Positions 34,153 through 40,565 of a stretch of DNA of 40,565 nt are shown here, one piece after another; within the stretch, counting starts at the first letter, position 1, and the number at the start of each line of letters is the position of its first letter. The stretch is from Phycisphaerae bacterium (GTDB taxonomy: Bacteria; Planctomycetota; Phycisphaerae; Tepidisphaerales; Tepidisphaeraceae). Location of the stretch: NCBI GenBank assembly GCA_030448225.1, contig JAUJNJ010000016.1, positions 33,873 through 74,437 of the forward strand, given 5' to 3'. The position numbers were made by a program, and so were the translations under genes. Under the pieces are notes generated by a model. That model saw only the letters and a list, made by a program, of their open reading frames with translations. It was not told the origin of the DNA and made no database searches.

Positions 34153-35391
34153 CGTGCCGCCTCCCCCGCCGGGATGTGATCGCCGGCCACCGTCTCGGTC
34201 ACGACCTGCCGCTGGTGGTCGAGCCGCGGCGTCGTGACTGGTGACTTGTCGAAGTTCTCCGCATAGTGACACCGCGCCCAGTGGCTCGGCCGAACCTCCC
34301 GCAGCGCCGGCTCGCCGGACGTGGTCCGCGCGTCGTCCTTCAGGTCCGCCTTGCCCCCGTCGCCCGCGTACGGCAGCGTCCCAGCCGGCGTCGTCGGTCC
34401 TCCGGTGGTGGGCTGTTCGACCACGCACCGGGCCATTACGCGGAACGTTTCCTCCGCTTGTGTCACGGGGAGCGTCTGCTCGACCACCGCCGCCGCGGCG
34501 AGCTCGCGCGTGCGGGCACAGCGGGGGTGAAACTTGCAGCCGGCCGGGAAGCGGGCGGGGTTCGGCACGGCGCCGGGGATTGTCTCGAGGCGGGTGCGGG
34601 TGTCGTCGAGCTTCGGGATCGAGCGGAACAGGCCGTGCGTGTACGGGTGCTGCGGGCGGTCGAACAGGTCCTCGACCGTCGCCACCTCCACGACCCGGCT
34701 GGCGTACATGACCGCCACCACGTCGGCGTTCTCGGCGACCACGCCGAGGTCGTGCGTGATGAGCAGGATCGACATGCCGTTCTCGCGCTGGAGCTTGCGC
34801 AGCAGTTCCAGGATCTGCGCCTGGATCGTGACGTCCAGCGCCGTCGTCGGCTCGTCGGCGATGAGGAGCTTCGGCTTGCACGACAGCGCCATCGCGATCA
34901 TCACGCGCTGCCGCATGCCGCCGGACATCTGGTGCGGGTACTCGAAGAGGCGGCGCTCGGGTCGGCGATGCCGACGTCGCGCATCGACTGCTCGGCGATC
35001 GCGTACGCATCGCGCGTCGAGACGTGCTGGTGCAGCATGACCGCCTCGACGATCTGGTCGCCGATCGTGTAGACCGGGTTGAGGCTCGTCATCGGCTCCT
35101 GGAAGATCATCGCGATCTCCTTGCCGCGGACGGCCCGCATCTCGGCCTCGCGAAGTCTCAGCAGGTCGCGCCCTCGAAGTGGATGCTCCCGCCGAGGATC
35201 TTGCCCGGCGGGTCGGGGATGAGCGCAGGATCGACAGCGCGGTGACCGACTTGCCCGAGCCGCTCGCCCACGACGGCCAGCGTCTGGCCCGGGTAGACCG
35301 ACAGCGACACGTCCCGCACCGGGCGCACCTGACTGCGCTCGGTGTTGAACGCCACGTTCAGGTCACGGATTTCCAGGAGCGGTTCGGCCAT
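34149..35391 (-). CDS. Peptide-type ABC importer ATPase, DppD/OppD-like, frameshifted in the N-terminal third
   Basis: Partner ATPase of the DppF-like subunit. The ATG at 35391 gives [20 protein letters not shown]. Walker A is broken by indels near 35260 and 35225: LAVVGE is followed by out-of-frame code that would read SGSGKS and so on. Frames recover at [18 protein letters not shown] and [20 protein letters not shown], and after another indel near 34955 at [17 protein letters not shown]. Walker B is [12 protein letters not shown] and H-loop [10 protein letters not shown]. The Cys cluster [11 protein letters not shown] is present. A long C-terminal extension follows, to a stop at 34149. The indels are probably sequencing errors, since the rest of the operon is intact. 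Confidence 0.92.
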
Positions 35392-35418
35392 TGCGGGTCT
35401 CTCAGAGGCGGTGCGTTG

Positions 35419-36891
35419 TCATTCGAGCGTGCGCAACTTCGGGTCCAGCGCGTCGCGGAGCGCCTCACCGATCAGGTTGTAGGCGAAGACGGTCAGGAAG
35501 ATCGCCGTGCCGGGGAAGACGGCAATCCACCATGAGAAGTTGCCCCCGGCCGCTCGTGCCTGGTTCAGCATGCCGCCCCAACTCGGCTCCTGCACGAGCC
35601 CCAGGCCGAGGAAGCTCAGGATGCTCTCGGTCAGGATCGCCGACGCGATGCCGAAGCTCGCGGCGACGAGCACGGGCGCGATCCCGTTCGGCAGCATGTG
35701 GCGGAAGATGACGCTCCGCAGCGGCAGGCCGGCCGCAATGGCGGCCTGCACGAAGTCCTGCTTCCGCAGGCGGAGGAACTCGGCCCGGATGAACCGGGCG
35801 TCGCCAGTCCATCCGGTGAGGCCGATGATCACCATCATCAGGTAGATGTTGCGGCTCTGCGTGACGGCGACGATCGTGATGAGCAGGAACAGCGTCGGGA
35901 TCGCCTCGAAGATCTCGATCAGCCGCATCCCGATGATGTCGGCGATCCCGACGAAGTAGCCCATCAGGCCGCCGATCACCACGCCGATGACGACCGCGAT
36001 GCCCGTCGAGATGAAGCCGATCGTCAGCGCGATGCGCGAGGCGTGGATCATCCGGCTCAGGATGTCGGCGCCGAACTCCTCGACGCCGAACCAATGCCGG
36101 CCGCTCGGCGGCGTGCGCCGCAGTTCGGGCGCGTCCCGCAGGTAGTCCGTCGGCGAGTACGGCACCGGCGCGCGCAGCACGTATTGCACCTGCCCGTCGC
36201 GCTCCATCTGCCGGTACCTCTCGAAGACCACAACGGTGGGAGGGCGAACCGGCCGGTAGGCGAGCAACCCGGCGATAAGGACGGCGGGGACCACGATCGA
36301 CAGCGTCAGCCAGCGGTGGCCGCGCAGGAGGAACGGCCAGACGCCCAGACTCGCGAGGCACGCGACCAGCAGGAGGACCGAGGCGACGGCGACGGTCGGC
36401 GAGTCGGCGTAGCGCGAGCCGTCCGACTGGACGATCCATCCGAACGCCCGCCCTGCTTTCCCGATGGTCCAAGGGGCAGCCGTCGCCGTCACCAGTGCCA
36501 GGACGGCGAATGCGAACAGGCCGGTCCGCCGCCCGCCCGGCACCTTTCGCGCGCATGCGAGCGCGATCGCGAAGCCCGTCCCGACAAGGAACAGGACGTC
36601 GGCCTGGGTGAGGTGCCGCAGCAGGGGCGACGACCACTGGTCGTTCGTCTTGAGGAGTAACGGGTGGGTGTTGGCAAGGAACGGCGCGAAGATGCCGCAG
36701 ACGAACAGGACCGCCACCCACGTCAGGCCGATGCGGGCGCCGGTGTGGCGGAACGTGTCGCTCAGCGCCTGTGCGGCGTACGTCCGTCGCGGCGCGGCTG
36801 GCGCGTCGGCCGGGCCGGGCGACGGCCCGAGGGACGCGGCCGAGCGGTCGGGCGGCAGCGACATCGTGCCGGCGGAGGCCTGACTACTCAT
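35419..36891 (-). CDS. Peptide-type ABC importer permease, DppC/OppC-like, with extra membrane segments
   Basis: A 490-aa permease, much longer than the usual about 300. The N-terminus has TM1 (GLTWVAVLFVCGIFAPFLAN). Then about 170 residues are inserted that carry four hydrophobic segments (VLFLVGTGFAIALACA, LFAFAVLALVTATAAPW, VAVASVLLLVACLASLGVWP, LTLSIVVPAVLIAGLLAY). The normal DppC core resumes at HWFGVEEFGADILSRMIHAS, with IGFISTGIAVVIGVVIGGLM and the EAA-like loop RKQDFVQAAIAAGLPLRSVI. It ends with LDPKLRTLE. The start ATG 36891 overlaps the DppB-like stop by 8 bp. The insert is part of the same intact frame, so it is not an error. Confidence 0.93.
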   Translation of the reverse strand: MSSQASAGTMSLPPDRSAASLGPSPGPADAPAAPRRTYAAQALSDTFRHTGARIGLTWVAVLFVCGIFAPFLANTHPLLLKTNDQWSSPLLRHLTQADVLFLVGTGFAIALACARKVPGGRRTGLFAFAVLALVTATAAPWTIGKAGRAFGWIVQSDGSRYADSPTVAVASVLLLVACLASLGVWPFLLRGHRWLTLSIVVPAVLIAGLLAYRPVRPPTVVVFERYRQMERDGQVQYVLRAPVPYSPTDYLRDAPELRRTPPSGRHWFGVEEFGADILSRMIHASRIALTIGFISTGIAVVIGVVIGGLMGYFVGIADIIGMRLIEIFEAIPTLFLLITIVAVTQSRNIYLMMVIIGLTGWTGDARFIRAEFLRLRKQDFVQAAIAAGLPLRSVIFRHMLPNGIAPVLVAASFGIASAILTESILSFLGLGLVQEPSWGGMLNQARAAGGNFSWWIAVFPGTAIFLTVFAYNLIGEALRDALDPKLRTLE

Positions 36892-37945
36892 AGCTCACCC
36901 GCGGGTCGGCGACCGCGTAGAGGACGTCGGCCAGGAGGTAGCCGGCGAGTCCGAGCAGCCCGGCGACGAGCGTCGTCGACAGGAACAATTCGCGGTCCCG
37001 CGAGTTGATCGCCTCGATCGTCAGGCGTCCCATGCCGGGGAGGCTGAAGATCTGCTCGACGACGACCGACCCGGTGATCAGCGCCGGCAGGATGTGCGCG
37101 CCGACCGTGATCAGCGGCAGCAGGCTGTTGCTCAGCACGTGGCGGAACAGGACCTGCCGCTCCTGGACGCCCTTGGCGCGGGCGGTGCGCACGTAGTCGG
37201 CCCGAACGTTCTCGAGCACCGCGCCGCGCGACAACTTCGACAGGAAGGCGAAGCTGCCGTAGCTCAGGCAGACCACGGGAGCGGCCAAGTGCCAGATCCG
37301 GTCGAGCAGCCAACCACGCTGGAAGACGCCGGCCTCGGTCCGCCCGGGCAGGAACGGCATGCTGTCGGCCAGCACGTCGCTCAGGCCGCTCGCGGGGATG
37401 ATTCGGACGTACTGGCTGTTGGCGAGGAAACCGATCATTAGCACGCCGGCGAGGATGACCGGGAACGACCACATCGCCAGGAAGAACGTTCCGCTCGCGA
37501 CATCGACGAACCTCCCGCGGTGCCGGGCCGCATACACGCCGGTGAGGACGGCGATGCCGTAGGTGAACGGGATCGACACCACGTTCAGCAGCAGCGTGAC
37601 CGGCAGCGACTCGAGGATCAGCCCGCCAACCGGACGGCCGCGGACGAAGCTGTCGCCGAGGTCCGGCTGCTTGAACCCGAACCCGCCCTCCTTCTTCATC
37701 CCCAGCGGCGAGACCTTGTTGAGCCAACGGACGTATTGCACGACGTACGGCTTGTCGAGGCCGTACCGCTCGTTGTAGTACCGCCGCATCGCCTCGCGCT
37801 CGGCGGGTCGCATGCCGAACTCCTGCGACACGAGTGTGGCGCCGACGCCGCCGGGCGACATCGCGACGACGAAGAACACGAGCGCGGTGATCCCGATGAG
37901 CGTCGGGATGATCAGCAGCAGTCGGCGGATGACGTAGCTCAGCAT
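36884..37945 (-). CDS. Peptide-type ABC importer permease, DppB/OppB-like
   Basis: A 353-aa inner-membrane permease. The start is MLSYVIRRLLLIIPTLIGIT, the classical DppB N-terminus, at ATG 37945. The EAA-type loop DYVRTARAKGVQERQVLFRH is present, as is ITGSVVVEQIFSLPGMGRL and the C-terminal AVADPRVSYE. A loop of about 40 residues before the core (KVSPLGMKKEGGFGFKQPDL, GDSFVRGRPV) is normal for the family. It follows the binding protein by 60 bp and overlaps the DppC-like gene, so they share a transcript. Confidence 0.95.
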   Translation of the reverse strand: MLSYVIRRLLLIIPTLIGITALVFFVVAMSPGGVGATLVSQEFGMRPAEREAMRRYYNERYGLDKPYVVQYVRWLNKVSPLGMKKEGGFGFKQPDLGDSFVRGRPVGGLILESLPVTLLLNVVSIPFTYGIAVLTGVYAARHRGRFVDVASGTFFLAMWSFPVILAGVLMIGFLANSQYVRIIPASGLSDVLADSMPFLPGRTEAGVFQRGWLLDRIWHLAAPVVCLSYGSFAFLSKLSRGAVLENVRADYVRTARAKGVQERQVLFRHVLSNSLLPLITVGAHILPALITGSVVVEQIFSLPGMGRLTIEAINSRDRELFLSTTLVAGLLGLAGYLLADVLYAVADPRVSYE

Positions 37946-38005
37946 GCTGGGGTGCGCGCCTGTGAAGGTTCGGGCGGACCGCGCGCCGGCGGCCGCGCGG
38001 GCGGA

Positions 38006-39880
38006 TCAGTCCCGGTACTTCTGCATGGTGGTCGGCACGTACCACGGGATCGGCATCACGTAGATGCTCACGTAGTTCAGCCCGAGTTGCGACGGCTTGA
38101 TGTTCTGGATTCGCTTGTCGTAGAAGGCGAGCGCCTTCTGGTTCGTGAGGAACGTGTACGGCTGGTCCTCGTGCAGGATGCGGTGCGACTGCTGCCACAG
38201 CGGGAGACGCTTGGCCTTGTCGACGGTGCTCTTCGCCTCGTCGATTACCTTGTCGAGTTGTGGGTTGCGGTAGGACGGGTAGTTGTCGCCGTTGTCCTCG
38301 ATCTGGCTCGAGTGGAACATCTGCGTGATGTCCCCCTCCACGCTGCCGCCGCCCCACCGCAGGCTCATCGCGTCGAAGTCGCGGTTCTCCAGGCGGGTCT
38401 GGAGGATCGGCCAGTCGATCGGGTCCGGCTCCATCGCGATGCCGGCCGCGGCCATCGTGTCCTTCATGAGGAACACGACGCGGTCGTACAGCTTGATCCC
38501 CGACGGGTAGGTCAGCTTGAACCGGAACTGCTTGCCGTCCGCCGACTCGATCACGCCGTCTTTGTTGCGGTCGGCCAGGCCGGCGTCGGCCAGCAACTTC
38601 TTCGCGGCCGCAGGGTCGTAGGGCCACGGCTTGACGTTCTCGTCCGCTTGGGGGCTGCCCGGCTCGAACGGCCCGGTCGCGACCGTGGCGTAGCCGAGGA
38701 AGACCTCGTTGCAGATGCGTTCGCGGTCGATGAGCATCGTCATCGCCTGCCGCACGCGCTTGTCGGCGAAGACGGTCGGCTTGCCGTTGCGGTTCTGGTT
38801 CCACGCGACGTACCCGTAGCCGCTCAGCGGCGACTGTACCTCGAAGTGCTGCGTGCGCTCGACGAGCGCCTTGTCCTTCAGCATCTCGACGTACTCGTCC
38901 GGTTGTGCGGCAAAGCGGTCGAGTTCACCGTTGCGGAACATCGTGAGCGCGGCGACCTCCTCGGCCACCTCGTTGTAGATGATGCGGTTGAACGGCCCGG
39001 GCTCGCCCCAGTAACGCTCGTTGCGGATCAGCTCGATCTTCTGCCCCGGCCGCCACGACTCCGGGTCGCGGAGCATGTACGGGCCAGTGCCCATCAGCAT
39101 GCCGAGTTGCTCGTTGAACTTCTCTGGCGGGTACTTCCCGTAAAAGTGCTTCGGCAGGATGCCCATGCCACCGGCCAGTTCCAGGCTGTTGAAGTACGGG
39201 CGCTTGAACTGGAACACGACACGGTGGTCGTCGACCTTCTTGACGCTCTCGACGTTCTCGTAATAAGACTTCTGGCGCGGCGCGGCCACCTTCGGGTTCA
39301 TCATCCACTCGAACGTGAAGACGACGTCGTCGGCGGTGAACGGGTGGCCGTCGGAGAACGTGACGCCCCGCCGCAGGTCGAACGTGATCGTCATCCCGTC
39401 CTTGCTGACGCTGTACGATTCGGCCAGCAGCGGGATGAACTCGAGCGTGTACGGGTCGACGTAGAGCAGCCACTCCACGACTCGCGACTCGACGACCGTC
39501 TGGTACTGGTCGCCGGCGAGCAGCGGCGTGAGCTTGCGGATCTGCGTGCCGAAGTTGTCGACGAGCCAGTCGCCCAGCGCGTAGTCCGGGTTCTGCTTCG
39601 CGGCGGTGATGTGCGGGAAGGGGTCGGCGGCGACGACGGTGGCGCCGGTCGTGGGACTGGCGCCGGTCGCCGGCGCCTGCCGCGCCGCAAGGCCGCCGCC
39701 GCTCTGGACGACGCGGCGGAGCGCCGACAGTTCACGCGTCTGGTCGGCGCCCTGCTTCTGGATGTCGCGCAGGACCAGGTACTGCCGGTCGTACTGCTTC
39801 ATCGCGAGGAAGACCGTGACGATCAGCACGCCGATGAGCAGGAAGAGGAAGAAGTCTTTCAGGCCGAATCGATTCTCCAT
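38006..39880 (-). CDS. Peptide-type ABC importer substrate-binding protein, membrane-anchored
   Basis: A 624-aa protein of the SBP_bac_5 (DppA/OppA) family. The ATG at 39880 (MENRFGLKDFFLFLLIGVLI), preceded by GAGAGG, gives an N-terminal membrane segment; there is no lipobox Cys, so it is anchored by a helix rather than lipid. A short coiled stretch (DIQKQGADQTRELSALRRVV) and a Thr/Ala linker lead to the binding domain. Family landmarks are LLAESYSVSKDGMTITFDLR, GVTFSDGHPFTADDVVFTFE and RVRQAMTMLIDRERICNEVF, then AAAKKLLADAGL. A longer frame upstream of 39880 is not conserved-looking. The ligand is unknown; a DxDxDG-like insert (DRNKDGVIES) may bind calcium. Confidence 0.94.
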   Translation of the reverse strand: MENRFGLKDFFLFLLIGVLIVTVFLAMKQYDRQYLVLRDIQKQGADQTRELSALRRVVQSGGGLAARQAPATGASPTTGATVVAADPFPHITAAKQNPDYALGDWLVDNFGTQIRKLTPLLAGDQYQTVVESRVVEWLLYVDPYTLEFIPLLAESYSVSKDGMTITFDLRRGVTFSDGHPFTADDVVFTFEWMMNPKVAAPRQKSYYENVESVKKVDDHRVVFQFKRPYFNSLELAGGMGILPKHFYGKYPPEKFNEQLGMLMGTGPYMLRDPESWRPGQKIELIRNERYWGEPGPFNRIIYNEVAEEVAALTMFRNGELDRFAAQPDEYVEMLKDKALVERTQHFEVQSPLSGYGYVAWNQNRNGKPTVFADKRVRQAMTMLIDRERICNEVFLGYATVATGPFEPGSPQADENVKPWPYDPAAAKKLLADAGLADRNKDGVIESADGKQFRFKLTYPSGIKLYDRVVFLMKDTMAAAGIAMEPDPIDWPILQTRLENRDFDAMSLRWGGGSVEGDITQMFHSSQIEDNGDNYPSYRNPQLDKVIDEAKSTVDKAKRLPLWQQSHRILHEDQPYTFLTNQKALAFYDKRIQNIKPSQLGLNYVSIYVMPIPWYVPTTMQKYRD

Positions 39881-40011
39881 GTGCACCTCTCGGACGCGCG
39901 GCCGTCGTCGTCCCGCGCTGCGGGACCGGCCGGGTCCGTCGTTCGTCGCTGCCGCGCACGCGTCGTGTGTGTCGCGCGTGCGGCGATTGGGGCCGGTGAC
40001 TTCCGCGGCCG

Positions 40012-40565
40012 TCACAGCTTGGCCGCGTCCCGCTTCGGGTCGAGCACGTCGCGCAGGCCGTCGCCCAGGAAGTTGAGGCTCAGGAGCGTGACGGCGAGCA
40101 GGGTACAGGGAAACAACAGCAGCCACCAGCGGCTGTTGATCGGGTTCAGGGCCGGCAGCAGCGCGTCGCTGGCGAGCGAGCCCCAGGTCGGCAGCGGCGG
40201 CTGGATGCCGACGCCCAGGAAGCTCAGGAACGACTCCTGCAGGATCGCCTGCGGGATCGTCAGCGTCGTGTAGACGATGATAGGGCCGACGAGGTTGGGC
40301 AGCAGGTGGTGGCTGAAAATGCGGCGCTCGGTCAGCCCCGCCGCCCGCGCCGCCTCGACGAACGGCTGCGATCGCAGGCTCAGCACCTGCCCGCGCACGA
40401 CGCGGGCCATCGTCAGCCAACTCACCAGCCCGATCGCCAGAAAGAGCACGACCACGCTCGCGGCCGACGGCGAGTCGAGCACGCGCGACAGCGGCGGCTC
40501 GAGGGCGATCTTGAAGAGGATCAGCAGCAGCACGTAGGGCAGCCCGTACAGGATGTCGACGATCC
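40012..40565 (-). CDS. Second DppC/OppC-like permease, partial at right edge
   Basis: The last 180 or so residues of a permease whose start lies beyond the window. The EAA-type loop SQPFVEAARAAGLTERRIFS, IPQAILQESFLSFLGVGIQP, WWLLLFPCTLLAVTLLSLNF and GDGLRDVLDPKRDAAKL are diagnostic of DppC. It reads on into the edge (VDILYGLPYVLLLILFKIAL), so it is one continuous frame. Together with the other DppC-like gene, the operon has two such permeases; a second DppB may lie outside. It stands 131 bp upstream of the binding-protein gene. Confidence 0.93.
   Translation of the reverse strand, partial: IVDILYGLPYVLLLILFKIALEPPLSRVLDSPSAASVVVLFLAIGLVSWLTMARVVRGQVLSLRSQPFVEAARAAGLTERRIFSHHLLPNLVGPIIVYTTLTIPQAILQESFLSFLGVGIQPPLPTWGSLASDALLPALNPINSRWWLLLFPCTLLAVTLLSLNFLGDGLRDVLDPKRDAAKL

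Noticed and set aside
37520..40273. A 917-residue plus-strand open frame over the importer genes
   Set aside because: Composition is that of an antisense shadow (Val/Arg/Leu/His-rich); the minus strand carries well-conserved Dpp subunits.
1..40565. CRISPR array, tRNA or rRNA genes, prophage or classic insertion sequence
   Set aside because: No regularly spaced direct repeats, cloverleaf, rRNA stretch, transposase or phage structural gene was seen. The short-period repeats are tandem units without spacers.

Overview
This is a GC-rich bacterial chromosome segment. Its gene content suggests Planctomycetota, possibly Phycisphaerae or Tepidisphaerales: a Gfo/Idh/MocA oxidoreductase next to a FAD-dependent oxidoreductase with Tat-like N-termini, a BNR sialidase, a TMTC-like TPR membrane protein, few Shine-Dalgarno sites, and short-period intergenic repeats of a kind I associate with planctomycetes and verrucomicrobia. 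The lineage is an inference; no rRNA or tRNA is present to confirm it.

Layout. 1-2597 (-): polA, cut by the left edge. 2692-3792 (+): sialidase-like protein. 4060-5529 (+): membrane-anchored coiled-coil protein with an unusual C-terminal domain. 5836-9736 (+): SRAP/YedK protein, apgM and a TMTC/TPR protein. 9847-13694 (+): aspartate kinase, ApbE-like protein and Gfo/Idh/MocA oxidoreductase, all broken by indels. 13995-15941 (-): FAD oxidoreductase. 16175-16815 (+): thermonuclease. 17011-17100 (-): candidate small RNA. 17355-21077 (+): rpsA, an RpoD-like sigma factor and apt. 21200-30185: surface-polysaccharide locus. It has a (+) glycosyltransferase-like gene and small BamE-like gene, and a (-) operon of GH/GT2 fusion, ABC exporter, GxxExxY protein, second glycosyltransferase-like gene and polysaccharide pyruvyl transferase. 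30667-32098 (+): metallophosphoesterase and a YcxB-like protein. 32218-32805 (-): unknown protein. 32947-40565 (-): peptide/nickel-type ABC importer operon, running off the right edge.

Two features stand out. First, the GxxExxY nuclease-fold gene sits in a 483-bp cassette (25052-25534) bounded by 31-bp perfect inverted repeats built of 9-bp units. The cassette supplies the last codons and stop of the upstream ABC exporter and ends 7 bp before the next start codon. Two other short-period repeat families (8-bp and 7-bp units) occur at 11207-11398 and 21083-21117. Second, a compact two-hairpin structure ending in a perfect stem and a T7 tract lies antisense and divergent to the rpsA promoter, and looks like an undescribed small RNA.

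Many housekeeping genes (polA, lysC, rpsA, the sigma factor, the thermonuclease, one ABC ATPase) carry several 1-2-nt indels while their neighbours are intact. Because essential genes are hit, I read these as assembly or sequencing errors rather than pseudogenes, and give each gene its full inferred span.
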